Positions 1 through 8,442 of a stretch of 34,148 bases of DNA are shown here, one piece after another; position 1 is the first letter of the stretch; every line of letters begins with the position of its first letter. The position numbers and the translations under genes are program-made. The notes under the pieces are model-generated. The model had not been told where the DNA came from. It ran no database searches and was given only the letters and a program-made list of their open reading frames with translations. Origin of the DNA: Zelonia costaricensis (taxonomy: Eukaryota; Euglenozoa; Kinetoplastea; Trypanosomatida; Trypanosomatidae); contig JASAOO010003270.1 of the NCBI GenBank assembly GCA_030849075.1, positions 1-34,148 of the forward strand, written 5' to 3'.

Positions 1-95
1 ATGGTGGCCGCGGTGGTGCGCACCGCGGATACGCAGAGGAGAGCCGCAAGGACGGCCACCACGGCGAGGTGCAGGAGGCGTGCGGGCGGCGTCAT
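1..95 (-). CDS. N-terminus of a secreted or surface protein (cut by window edge)
   Basis: Reading the minus strand from the ATG at 93-95 gives 31 codons before the window ends. Residues 1-6 are MTPPAR, then a hydrophobic core (LLHLAVVAVLAALLCV) and a small-residue stretch SAVRTTAAT. That is a textbook signal peptide: short basic n-region, about 16-residue h-region, and a plausible cleavage site near Ala/Thr around residues 24-30. Such leaders are common on trypanosomatid surface and secretory-pathway proteins, so ER targeting is inferred. The mature protein is outside the window, so no family can be named. A pyrimidine tract and AG lie 19 nt upstream, which supports this start. It is downstream of SF3B3 in the same transcription direction. 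Confidence 0.6.
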   Translation of the reverse strand, partial: MTPPARLLHLAVVAVLAALLCVSAVRTTAAT

Positions 96-114
96 TGTGT
101 TGACGGGGGCCCAA

Positions 115-153
115 CTGAGGCGCGGAGAAGGAGGAGGAGGGGGTGGGGGTGAG
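115..153 (-). promoter_or_regulatory. Predicted spliced-leader acceptor for the left-edge gene
   Basis: On the sense (minus) strand a C/T tract (plus positions about 126-153) runs into CTCAG, whose AG corresponds to plus 115-116. It is the first AG after the tract. Trans-splicing here would leave a 5' UTR of only about 19 nt before the ATG at 93-95. The rule that the first AG after a polypyrimidine tract is used is established for trypanosomatids; this site is a prediction. Confidence 0.5.
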
Positions 154-540
154 TTGTGGAAAAGCGAGCTGGGATGGGGGTGTCCTGAGGGACGGATGAG
201 TGTTAGCGAGTACACGCAAGGTAGGCAGAAACAGGAGAGGAGAGGTGTGTGTTTGTGTGTGTGTGCTTGATAGAGGGGAGCACGCTGATGTACATGCACG
301 CGTATAAGTTTGGGGGAAGGGGGAAATGGGGGAGGGGTGTGTGCCGTGTCGTGGTGGTGGGTGGGGGGCAGCCGCGGCGAGAATACGAAGAGGGCCTTGC
401 GGTGGAGGGGGTGGTGGTGGTGGTGGTGGGGGGGAGTGTCGAGGCAAGTCGAGCGTGTGTGCGTGCTGGTCGATGCGTGTGCAACAGGGCGTCGAGGATG
501 AAGGGGGAGGGAGGAGAGAAGGGGGTGGGGGAAGGTGAGG

Positions 541-972
541 AGAACAAAGCCGCAGCGAGCGATGATTGCGATGAGGTGCGTCACTGTGAAGCAGTACACA
601 TCAGATGATGAACTTACGAGTGCACCCTCGTGTGGCTGGAGAATTGCTGGCAGGCGGCGTCCGACACGGCGTGCGACGAAGGGGTGAGGGCATCGAGAAC
701 GGGGGGGGGAAGGGGGGGGGCTCCTCACCTTCAACCTGTACCACCACTGCGCCCACTGCAAGTGCGTCTGCGCCGGCTGCGATTCAATCATGGACGCCCT
801 CGTGTTGCATCACGAGCCGCAACGTGGCCAGGGGGAGGCCGTGTGTGAGGGCTGTCGTCTCTCCTTTGCCCCCCCTTCCACCGTACGCGCTCAGCTCGCC
901 TCCGTTGGCGCCCGCCTCTCTGAAGTTGATGTGTCCTCTTCTTGTCTTATGACTTTTCCCCGCCGACCATGA
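541..972 (+). pseudogene. Frame-broken FYVE-type zinc-finger gene remnant, antisense to the unit
   Basis: Two plus-strand frames together resemble a FYVE domain. Frame A (648-686) reads WQAASDTACDEGV, like the WxxD...A..C start of FYVE fingers. Frame B (721-972) reads TFNLYHHCAHCKCVCAGC, then about 23 residues later VCEGCRLSF, and stops at 970. The HHC-x2-C ... C-x2-C ... VC-x2-C series is the FYVE ligand order, although the middle gap is one residue short. A G-rich insertion at 700-720 and a frame change separate the halves. A third frame upstream (562-606) reads MIAMRCVTVKQYTSDDELT. About 82% of the first 50 codons of frame B end in G or C. FYVE domains bind PtdIns3P on endosomes. No intact ORF joins the pieces, the first C-x2-C pair lacks its second cysteine, and the strand opposes all neighbours, so a decayed gene or sequencing frameshifts are the options. 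Confidence 0.42.
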
Positions 973-1093
973 CGCGGGGCACGCACCGTGACACTCATTA
1001 CGTGCTCTCTACACGGGCTGGGAGGAAAGGAAGGGGGGGGGGGCGGGGCGGAGAAGGTGATCAACACAGCTCGACTTCAGACACCATAATTAA

Positions 1094-1119
1094 ACACACA
1101 CACACACACACACACACAC
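1094..1119. repeat. (AC)13 microsatellite
   Basis: Perfect AC dinucleotide run in the SF3B3 3' UTR region. Similar runs occur in most spacers of the window. Confidence 0.95.
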
Positions 1120-1210
1120 GCGTGGGCATGTTCGCACACCAGCGACGACATCAGACAACGGCAACTACACGGAGGGCTGGCGGCGAGCAAGGGAGGAGGC
1201 ACGAACATGT

Positions 1211-1277
1211 TCTCCCCCTCCTCAACGCACCCCCACATCGATCTCGTCCGCACCCAGCGCCTGAGCCCCCCCCCCCC
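1211..1277 (-). other. G-rich tract directly after the SF3B3 stop
   Basis: Twelve C residues at plus 1266-1277 give G12 on the mRNA sense strand, 19 nt after the TGA. Two G5 tracts (plus C5 at about 1213-1217 and 1229-1233) follow. Several G runs of three or more within about 65 nt could form an RNA quadruplex. No function is known; the same placement recurs after other stops in the window. Confidence 0.5.
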
Positions 1278-1296
1278 TGCACGCAGGCACGCCGTC

Positions 1297-4200
1297 TCAC
1301 AGCGGCAGCGTCAGGAGCGCGCGCTGCTTGGCGATCAGCTCGGTGAGGGAGGGCAGGGTACGCTTCGGGAGGCCCAGCACGTGCCGCCGCGCGCCCTCCA
1401 TCTTCACCTGCCGCTCCAGAGCCTCCATGACGTCCTCCTTCGCCGCGGCGGAGAAGGGGGTCGTCGTCCCGCTCGCACTGCCGCCGCCACTGCGCAGCAG
1501 CTGCACCATGTCGCCATCGATGACGTGGTGCGACCGGAAGGACGAGGGCGGCAGCGCGGTGGGCGAGCCGAGCAGGGGCCGGAGGTGTGCCTGCATGAGC
1601 GGCTGCACGTACGCCGCCAGCGCACCGTCCTCCTCCGTGAGGAACGGCAGGTAGGCGCCAAGGCGGCCGAGGGAGGTGCTGTAGTAGACGATCGTCGTCG
1701 CCAGCGCCGGGTCGGTGCCGTGCGACGGGTCGTACGGCTGCACGTGCAGCGCCGTCACGACTTCGCCCACGTCGTGCCGCGCCACCTCGTCCAAGGTCTG
1801 CTGCGTGCGCAGGTACGCCTCCTCGGCGAGCAGCTCCGCCTCCTGCAGCTGATGCACTGGCTGTGCGAACTGTGTGCGGGTCGTCTCTGGAATGCGGAGA
1901 AACACGACGCGACCGAAGCGGTCCGCCGCGGCAATGGTGCGCTCGTCCACGACGACGATGCTCGTGAGGTGCCGCGGCACGCTGTCGATGAGGACCTGGA
2001 TGAGGAACGACGGGGTCGCCGCCGCGGCTCCAGCTCCGGCGGGGCCCGCCGCACCACCACCTGCCGCCGCGGGGCTGCCCGGCTGCAGGGCCGCGATGAA
2101 GACCGACGCGTTCGCCGTGCCGCAGACAATCAGGAGCTGCTTTTCGCGCGCCAGCCGCATCGCCTCCGTGTCGCCGTACGCGCACTGGTACAGGTCCGAC
2201 GCGAAGAAGGACACGTTGCGCGTGTTGACGGCGCGGCTGCCCGGCGGGGTGGCGAAGACGTAGTCAATCGCGGTGATGCGGTGCCCCGGCGTGTTGGCGA
2301 GGTGCCGGCGACGCAGGAGCTGCTCCTTGCCCCACGCATACACGCGCAGCCCGTGCGCGGCGCCCATGCCCACGAAAAGAAGCCCGACTTCTTCGCACAT
2401 GCACAGCGCGGAGGGGTAGTCGTGCATGACTTCCTCGCCGTCGTCCAGCGCCGCCGCCGCCGCCGCCGCATCGGCCGTCGCAGACGAGCGACCTGCCCGA
2501 CTCTTACTCCCTGCGCCTGCGCCGGATGCGGCGCCGTCGGGTCGCAGGAAGGTGCTGTGCAGGAGTTCGAACTTCAACAGCGCGTTCTCCCCACCGCCGC
2601 CGCCAGACGCGCTCGAGGTGGCGCAGCGGAAGGTGCGCAGGAATCCGTGCTTCCACGTCGGAGCCGTCCCACACCCCGCCCCGTGGGAGAAGGCGGACGC
2701 CGTGCCCACAATCACCACCGGCTCGCGCCCGAACTCCTTGAAGAAGCTGCCGACGACGACGCACGTGATGGCCTCGTTGGCGTCGAGGTAGACCGGGGCG
2801 AGCAGCCGCTGCGCCTCGCGGTGGAAGAGCTGCAGCGTGCTCTGGTACGCGTTCGGCCGGCCCAGCGAGCGGTGCGGCGCGGTGTAAGGAATGCCACCCA
2901 GCAGCGCCTCCGTCAGCGCCATCGCGCGTCGCGGGTCGTGGCCGCTTCCGTCCGCGTTGGCGTCGGCGAGGCGGGCGGCAAGGAAGTCGCGATCGGCGGC
3001 CCGGTGCCGCTCCACCTCCGCCCGTGTGTGCCCGCGGTGCTCGACGCCGCACACAATGAGGTAGGCGGCCCGCGTCGGGTGCTGCAGCAGCCGCCGCCCG
3101 GCTAGCGGCAGCACGTGGTGCTGGAGGCTGTACTCCACCCCGCCGGAGCCGGGACCGCCGGCCGCCCCCGCACCTCCACCCCCAGCGCCCGTATTGGACA
3201 CGTAGAGGGCGAGCTCGCGGTGGTGCACGGCGATCACGACCTCCTTCTGCCGCTCGCGCGGCGCCAGGGTGATGGTGTCCATCACGGCAAGCGCGTCAGA
3301 GCCGTCCTGCTGCGGCTCGTCGCCCGCACCCTCGAGCCCAGCCACGCCGGAGCCGGCGCCGCTGCCCCCGCCGGCGCGGGAGGGCAGCACAAAACGCGCG
3401 AAGGAGCTCGGTCGGTTTGGGAAGCTGTACGGCGCCAGCTTGACCGCGCCGTCGAGCACCTCGCACCGCCACGTGCGGTCACCGGACACGACGTAGCAGA
3501 AGGTTTCGCCGTCGCCGGCGACGAGCTGGCACGGCCGCGAGCCGCACCAGAGCTCCGCCGTGGCGATCACCTTCGCTGACGACGGGTTCAGCTCACAGCG
3601 TGTCACCATGCCGTCGCTGTGGCCCACGAGCAGGTAGAGCTGGCGCCGGTTCGCGGCGGCGGCGCTGCCGCCCCCACCACGTGTGCGACTGCGTGCGGCG
3701 CCACCGATCAGGGCGGCAGCCGCGTCGCTGCCGCCGCGGACCTCACCGAGGTACGTCAGCAGCAGCGATGTGATGGTCACCTCACTGCTGCCGCTGCCGG
3801 GTGCCGCCCCTGTCGTTGCGCTGCCGTCGCTACTGCGTCGGCAGATAATGCGTTCGAGGGGTTCGCGCAGCTTGCGCGGGTGGACGAGGTAGACCTCCTG
3901 CGTGATGCTGGCAACCGCTGCGAGTTGCTCCGTTTGCGCGGCGGCGGACGCTGCCGCCGCTGCCGCTGCTGCTGCTGCTGCGGCCGCCCCCGCCGCGCCG
4001 CTCCCAACACCACCACCACCGCCGCCGCCGCTGGACGCGGTCGTGTTCCACAGCAGCGACTGCAACTCGCGCTGGAGGGCGGCGGAGACGGCGCTCGCGG
4101 GCGGCTGCAGGAGGGCGACGACGGGGGCAAGCGGGAAGTTGGGCAGCACGTCGCGCTGCTGCAGCTCCGTGCCTGCCACGCCGAAGTCGAAGCTGGCGAT

Positions 4201-7200
4201 GCCGCCGCGCTGGCTGAAGGACAGCAGCACCGTCGTCGGCGTCACCGCCGCGGCGAGCACCGCATTGCCGTGCGGGTGGGTCCAGCTGCTGGGCTGCACC
4301 GAGGCGTACGAGGCCATGTAGGCGCTGCTCCCACCCGCTGCGGACATGCCAGCGTGCACGTCCGCGCAGCCCAGGACGTGGATGCCGCGCGGGGTGACCT
4401 GCACGTACCCGCACCCGTGCTGCAGCGTCGTCGCGGCGAGGGTGCGCTCCGCCGTGATGAAGCTGGAGCGCGTGTCCGGCTCCACAGTACTGCCGATCCG
4501 GTACACGCTCGTGCCCTGCCGCGTGCAGAGCAGCACGCGGTCGGTGCTCACCTGGTCGCGTGCGCCGTTCACCGTCGCGGCGAGCTGGCGCAGGGCCTTG
4601 AGCCGCTGCGCGTGCTGCTGCGCTGCCGCTGCGTTGCCACCGCCACCTCCACGCGGCAAACTCGCCCCTGACGTTGCCGCCGCGGCGATTGCGGCGGCTT
4701 CGATCGCCGCCTGCTGCTGCCGCGCCACTGCCTGCATGGACAGCGCGGAGGGCAGGGGGATGACGAGGTTGAAGACGGTGGGCAGCAGCTGGCGCCCCTC
4801 CAGCTTCGCCGCATAGCCGTAGCGCGCCTGCACGAGGGTACTCTCCGCGCCGCGCCCGCCGACGCACGAGAAGAAAATCTCCGGCTGCCCGCTTGACGCC
4901 TCGGGCCCCGCCGCGCCGCCCGACGCGTTGATGCCGGTTGGGTCCTCCACGCTGTCGGGCCCCGCGCCGCCGGCGGGGTCGCCGGAGGTGAGGTGCGACA
5001 CGAAGCCCGTGATGGCGGGTGTGTTGGGAAGGTTTTGTAGCTGCACGACGTGCTGCGGGCGGCGGTGGGGCTGGTACACCTTGATCACGCGGGCCTCCAG
5101 CGGCGTCTTGAAGGCCGGCGCACTCGGCGGCAGCGCTGGTGGACGCATCGCCGCGGCAGCACCGCCGCTGCCCGTTGCGTCGTCCTGCGCGGGCTCGGTC
5201 TTGATGCGTGGAAGAGGCGGCGGCATGGCGGTGGTGGTCGCTGCGGTGGGGGCCGACGGGGGCGCGGTGGGATCGTCCAGCGGCTCCTCCTTCACTGCCG
5301 CCGCTGCTGACGCGGTCGTGTCGTCGCCGGCGTGGGCCCGCTTGCGCTCCCCCGCACCGCCACCCGCCTCCACCCCGGCTTCACTCTTCGTCGTTGCCGT
5401 CGTGGTGGTGGTGGTGGCGGTGGTGCTCTCTGGCTTGGGGACCGTGGGCGGCAGCGCCGGCACCGCCCGCTCTCGTCGCACTCGCTTCACGATGTACTCG
5501 CGATCGGCCGTGTAGCCGTTGCTCTTGATCTTGTACACCCCGTGCTGCGGCCCCGCCTCGCTGCCCAGGAAGAGGAACCCGCGGCGAAAGAGTGCCATGG
5601 CGGAGGCGGGCGGCAGTGTGTCGAAGTAGTGCACCGAAAGCGGGTTCGGCACCGGCGGCAGCGGTGGCAGCGACCCGCTGCCGTTCGCGAAGAGCAGCTG
5701 CTGGTGCTGCTGCTGCTGCTGGAGCAGCTCGCGCGTGCGCAGGGCCTCGTACGCGCGCTGCACGTCGCTCGCCTCGAGGAGCACGCGGTAGACGTCGCCG
5801 TGCTCGTCCTGCAGGAGGAGAAAGAAGCGACGGCCGAAGCAGGTGTGGGTGTGCTGGATGATGGAAGGATCGTACAGCAGCTCCGTGCAGTCCATGCGGC
5901 GCGGGAACGCGTACGTGCACTTGAAGACGCCGACGCGGCCCGGGTTGTTCTCCTGCTGCTGCTGGGCGGCGGCGGACACGTCGTACCAGATCAGCTCCGT
6001 GTCGGTGCACACGAGCACGCCGCCGGGACCATACGGGGCCGCCGGCACGGCGATGAGGCGGTGCGCCGTTGGCGGCACGTGCACGAGCTGCGTGCGCTGC
6101 ACCTGCTTCAGGCTCGGCACGTAGGCGTACAGCACAAAGTGCTTGTGGTGGTCGATGCCGTCCGTGCCGCGCGCCGCCGCGGCTCCGGCTCCTCCTGCGC
6201 CGGCACCGGCGCTGCCCTTCAGGAACGTCCCCCCACTCGCCAGCGCCGCCGCCGCCGCTGCCGCCGTCGTAGCACCGCTCTCGCGGGCCTCGGCCACGTC
6301 CTCCTCCAGCACGGCGAACACCGCGTGATCGAGGTAGCCGTCCAGCGCGCAGGCAGAGTAGAGCACTGTGTGCCGCTGCACCTCGATGGGGGAGCCGAGC
6401 GTGATGGCGCCGTTCGCGCGACGCGCACTCGCGGCCCGGCGCCGGCGCGCGGCCCGCCGCTCCCGCCCCGTCACCGGACCGCGGCGCTGGCGCTCGTCCG
6501 CGTCGTCGCCGCCGTCGCTGTCGCCGTCGCTGTCGCCGTCCTCGTCGCCGCCGTCGCTGTCGCTGTCGTCCTCATCGCCGGCGTTGGCCCCCTTCACGGC
6601 GTCCCACGCGTCGTTGGCGGTGATGGGCACGAGCGTCTTGGCGCGCATGAGGGCCGTGATGAAGAGCGCCGTGCCGGACGGGTCGACCACCATGCGGGCA
6701 CCCGGCACCGTCAGCCGCGCCCCGCTGCGGCCGAGGCACACCTCGCTGACCTTCACGAAGCGCCCCTTCAGCGACGTCGTCACGAGCATTGTCGTCGCCG
6801 TGGCACCGGCGCCGCCGCTACTGCCCGGTGCGCTGCCCCGGCCAGCACCGCTCTCGTTGTGGTTGTCGTCTTCGCCGCCGTAGGAGAGCCGCGTTGGCAC
6901 CGGCGGTTCGTCCAGCTGGTATCGCAGCAGCGTCACGTAGCCGGTTTCGCTGGTCACGGCGAGGTAGTGCACGCCGCTGCGGTGCGCCGTGGCAGCCGCG
7001 TCGTCGAGCGGCGCCCCTGCGCTGGCCGACGCGGGCCCGCTGCCGCTGCCGCCCTTCCTCGCCATGGACGAGGCGCTCGTCGGCACGGCCACCGCGGCGT
7101 ACACGGCGGACAGCAGCGGCGTGCGGCAGATGCACTCGATGCTGCCGTTTGCGTCCTCTGTGTAGAGGCGCCACAACTCGAGCACGTTGTGGCGGATCAG

Positions 7201-7380
7201 CACAATGTCGTTCGCGTCCGGCAGCGTGAAGGAGCCCTCGATGGCGTGTGTGACGTTCTGGGTCGGGATCAGCGTCTGGTGGTACAGCAGCGTGTCGTTC
7301 ACCGGCCGCGCGAGCTCCACGTCGACATCCGCTGCGGCGTCAGCTGCGCCATTGCTGGTGTTTGAATGCAGCGCGCTCAT
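1297..7380 (-). CDS. SF3B3: Splicing factor 3B subunit 3 (SF3b130/SAP130), enlarged
   Basis: This 2027-residue protein is the SF3b subunit of the U2 snRNP, a three-beta-propeller scaffold that helps hold the branch-site machinery; it acts in the nucleus, in trypanosomatids in both trans- and rare cis-splicing. Visible matches to the family: residues 31-70 (LLYHQTLIPT..., then IVLIRHNVLELWRL); about 340-362 (CALDGYLDHAVFAVLEED); about 585-610 (YFDTLPPASAMALFRRGFLF); GSRPCQL in the middle; about 1798-1830 (PRHLTSIVVVDERTIAAADR), in the CPSF-A-type C-terminal region; and FRSHHVIDGD at 1948-1957, the SF3B3 C-terminal signature. Human SF3B3 has 1217 residues; the excess is insertions: acidic Asp/Ser/Gly (269-296), Arg-rich (297-322), Pro/Thr/Lys-rich (about 630-745), Gly/Ala (about 1113-1143). 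The start is the first in-frame ATG; upstream reading uses only non-ATG codons. DDB1 and CPSF160 are paralogous alternatives, but the C-terminal motif favours SF3B3. Confidence 0.9.
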   Translation of the reverse strand: MSALHSNTSNGAADAAADVDVELARPVNDTLLYHQTLIPTQNVTHAIEGSFTLPDANDIVLIRHNVLELWRLYTEDANGSIECICRTPLLSAVYAAVAVPTSASSMARKGGSGSGPASASAGAPLDDAAATAHRSGVHYLAVTSETGYVTLLRYQLDEPPVPTRLSYGGEDDNHNESGAGRGSAPGSSGGAGATATTMLVTTSLKGRFVKVSEVCLGRSGARLTVPGARMVVDPSGTALFITALMRAKTLVPITANDAWDAVKGANAGDEDDSDSDGGDEDGDSDGDSDGGDDADERQRRGPVTGRERRAARRRRAASARRANGAITLGSPIEVQRHTVLYSACALDGYLDHAVFAVLEEDVAEARESGATTAAAAAAALASGGTFLKGSAGAGAGGAGAAAARGTDGIDHHKHFVLYAYVPSLKQVQRTQLVHVPPTAHRLIAVPAAPYGPGGVLVCTDTELIWYDVSAAAQQQQENNPGRVGVFKCTYAFPRRMDCTELLYDPSIIQHTHTCFGRRFFLLLQDEHGDVYRVLLEASDVQRAYEALRTRELLQQQQQHQQLLFANGSGSLPPLPPVPNPLSVHYFDTLPPASAMALFRRGFLFLGSEAGPQHGVYKIKSNGYTADREYIVKRVRRERAVPALPPTVPKPESTTATTTTTTATTKSEAGVEAGGGAGERKRAHAGDDTTASAAAAVKEEPLDDPTAPPSAPTAATTTAMPPPLPRIKTEPAQDDATGSGGAAAAMRPPALPPSAPAFKTPLEARVIKVYQPHRRPQHVVQLQNLPNTPAITGFVSHLTSGDPAGGAGPDSVEDPTGINASGGAAGPEASSGQPEIFFSCVGGRGAESTLVQARYGYAAKLEGRQLLPTVFNLVIPLPSALSMQAVARQQQAAIEAAAIAAAATSGASLPRGGGGGNAAAAQQHAQRLKALRQLAATVNGARDQVSTDRVLLCTRQGTSVYRIGSTVEPDTRSSFITAERTLAATTLQHGCGYVQVTPRGIHVLGCADVHAGMSAAGGSSAYMASYASVQPSSWTHPHGNAVLAAAVTPTTVLLSFSQRGGIASFDFGVAGTELQQRDVLPNFPLAPVVALLQPPASAVSAALQRELQSLLWNTTASSGGGGGGGVGSGAAGAAAAAAAAAAAAASAAAQTEQLAAVASITQEVYLVHPRKLREPLERIICRRSSDGSATTGAAPGSGSSEVTITSLLLTYLGEVRGGSDAAAALIGGAARSRTRGGGGSAAAANRRQLYLLVGHSDGMVTRCELNPSSAKVIATAELWCGSRPCQLVAGDGETFCYVVSGDRTWRCEVLDGAVKLAPYSFPNRPSSFARFVLPSRAGGGSGAGSGVAGLEGAGDEPQQDGSDALAVMDTITLAPRERQKEVVIAVHHRELALYVSNTGAGGGGAGAAGGPGSGGVEYSLQHHVLPLAGRRLLQHPTRAAYLIVCGVEHRGHTRAEVERHRAADRDFLAARLADANADGSGHDPRRAMALTEALLGGIPYTAPHRSLGRPNAYQSTLQLFHREAQRLLAPVYLDANEAITCVVVGSFFKEFGREPVVIVGTASAFSHGAGCGTAPTWKHGFLRTFRCATSSASGGGGGENALLKFELLHSTFLRPDGAASGAGAGSKSRAGRSSATADAAAAAAALDDGEEVMHDYPSALCMCEEVGLLFVGMGAAHGLRVYAWGKEQLLRRRHLANTPGHRITAIDYVFATPPGSRAVNTRNVSFFASDLYQCAYGDTEAMRLAREKQLLIVCGTANASVFIAALQPGSPAAAGGGAAGPAGAGAAAATPSFLIQVLIDSVPRHLTSIVVVDERTIAAADRFGRVVFLRIPETTRTQFAQPVHQLQEAELLAEEAYLRTQQTLDEVARHDVGEVVTALHVQPYDPSHGTDPALATTIVYYSTSLGRLGAYLPFLTEEDGALAAYVQPLMQAHLRPLLGSPTALPPSSFRSHHVIDGDMVQLLRSGGGSASGTTTPFSAAAKEDVMEALERQVKMEGARRHVLGLPKRTLPSLTELIAKQRALLTLPL

Positions 7381-7387
7381 TGCGGGG

Positions 7388-7431
7388 CTGATCAAGGGAG
7401 GAGGCAATGGGGGTGGGGTGGGGGGCACTTG
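7388..7431 (-). promoter_or_regulatory. Proximal candidate spliced-leader acceptor for SF3B3
   Basis: The sense strand reads a C-rich tract (plus about 7391-7427) ending in TTGATCAG, with the AG at plus 7388-7389, seven nt before the SF3B3 ATG. If used, it fixes the start at 7380. The distal tract at 7679-7753 is the alternative. Confidence 0.4.
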
Positions 7432-7678
7432 AGGTGCCGGTGGCTGTGGGTGGTGCGTGGAGGCGTGTGCGCGTGAGTGTCTGTGCGCACGCGTGCGAAG
7501 TCCCTCGTGCCGTGCCTCAGTCACTTCTCGCTCTTCACCTTCGCCCTCCTTTTCTGCCCTTGTCCCTTCTTGCCTTACGAGGAGTCTTGCTGATGTGTGT
7601 GTTTGTGTGTGTGCTACGCGGTACAGCTATCTAGACGTGTTTGCCCACGTGTGTGTGTGTGTGTGCGTTGTAGTGCGG

Positions 7679-7753
7679 CTGCAGTGAAGCGCAGCACCAC
7701 CCACAGACGGAGGTCGAGGAGGAGGGGGGGGGGGAGGGAGGGAGGGAGGGGGC
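7679..7753 (-). promoter_or_regulatory. Distal candidate spliced-leader acceptor for SF3B3
   Basis: A 38-nt sense C/T tract (plus about 7716-7753) is followed after about 35 nt without AG by CTGCAG, AG at plus 7679-7680. This gives a 5' UTR near 300 nt. The tract is longer and purer than the proximal one, so it may be the main site. Confidence 0.45.
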
Positions 7754-8324
7754 GTGGTGACAGAGTGAACGGAGTTTCCGGTGGTGGAGGCGGATGCGGA
7801 TGCGCGTCAGGGCACGAGGAGCGACACACAGAGAGAAGAAGGACGGTGTGTGTGTGTGTGTGTGTTGGGGGTTGTGGGGGTGCCTGTTAGGATCGGGCAA
7901 CAAGTGGGAGGGCGAAGACGACGGCTCCCCTGAGAACCACTGTGCGACTACGCGACACAGGAGTCACACAGACACACACACACACACACGGGGCAGGGTT
8001 GATGGTGTTGCTGTATTCCTGTTCGAGTTGGCTTCAAGCACGATTACGTTTGTGATGGGGGTGGACGGTGGTGAGGGAGAGAGACAGCGACGCCTCACAC
8101 AGCACCGAAACAGAGCCGATCTGGGGATGCGGGGAACGGCGAGTGTGGTGAGGGGGGGGGTGGGGTGCACGGAGGGGATCGGACCGATGGGCGAATGGAT
8201 GGAGGATTCGCACATGGAGGGGCGGCGGTGTGGGCGAGCCATTGCACATTCACAGACACTTCCCGCGTCCCCCCTCTCACGCCCTACGACGTGCTATCCC
8301 ACACCTCAGCGCATCAACACACAA

Positions 8325-8346
8325 ACACACACACACACACACACAC
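8325..8346. repeat. (AC)11 microsatellite
   Basis: AC dinucleotide run about 100 nt past the stop codon of the 207-residue mitochondrial-type protein, within its likely 3' UTR. Confidence 0.85.
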
Positions 8347-8442
8347 GCACACAGACTCACGCGGAATTCAGAAGAAGATGCCGATGCGGCCGTCCCACTA
8401 CGCGGGGGCACGGCCACCGCGCTACCCGTTGCTGCAGAGTGG

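Larger units (their letters stand above)
96..1296. other. 1.2 kb spacer between SF3B3 and the left-edge gene
   Basis: On the minus strand this holds the 3' UTR of SF3B3 and the short leader of the next gene. It contains purine-rich plus-strand runs (about 240-540), G runs near 700-720 and 1034-1048, a perfect (AC)n repeat at 1094-1119, and C runs just below the SF3B3 stop. No minus-strand ORF here looks coding. The stretch 541-972 is unlike the rest: read on the plus strand it shows cysteine/histidine-rich, GC3-rich coding-like sequence, listed separately. Confidence 0.7.
7381..8442. other. 1.06 kb spacer between SF3B3 and the mitochondrial protein gene
   Basis: It holds the SF3B3 leader (two candidate acceptors) and the 3' UTR of the 207-residue gene. 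It contains (GT)n at about 7648-7663 and 7846-7864, (AC)n at about 7973-7989 and 8325-8346, and G runs at 7724-7734 and 8152-8161. I see no gene in it. Confidence 0.7.

Noticed and set aside
1207..3105. Long plus-strand ORF opposite the SF3B3 C-terminal half
   Set aside because: It is an antisense shadow of a GC3-biased gene; composition is Arg/Ala/Val-rich with no domain, and SF3B3 motifs are clear on the other strand.
5332..7365. Long plus-strand ORF opposite the SF3B3 N-terminal third
   Set aside because: Antisense shadow of the same kind, rich in Val/Arg/His from complementing GC3-biased codons.
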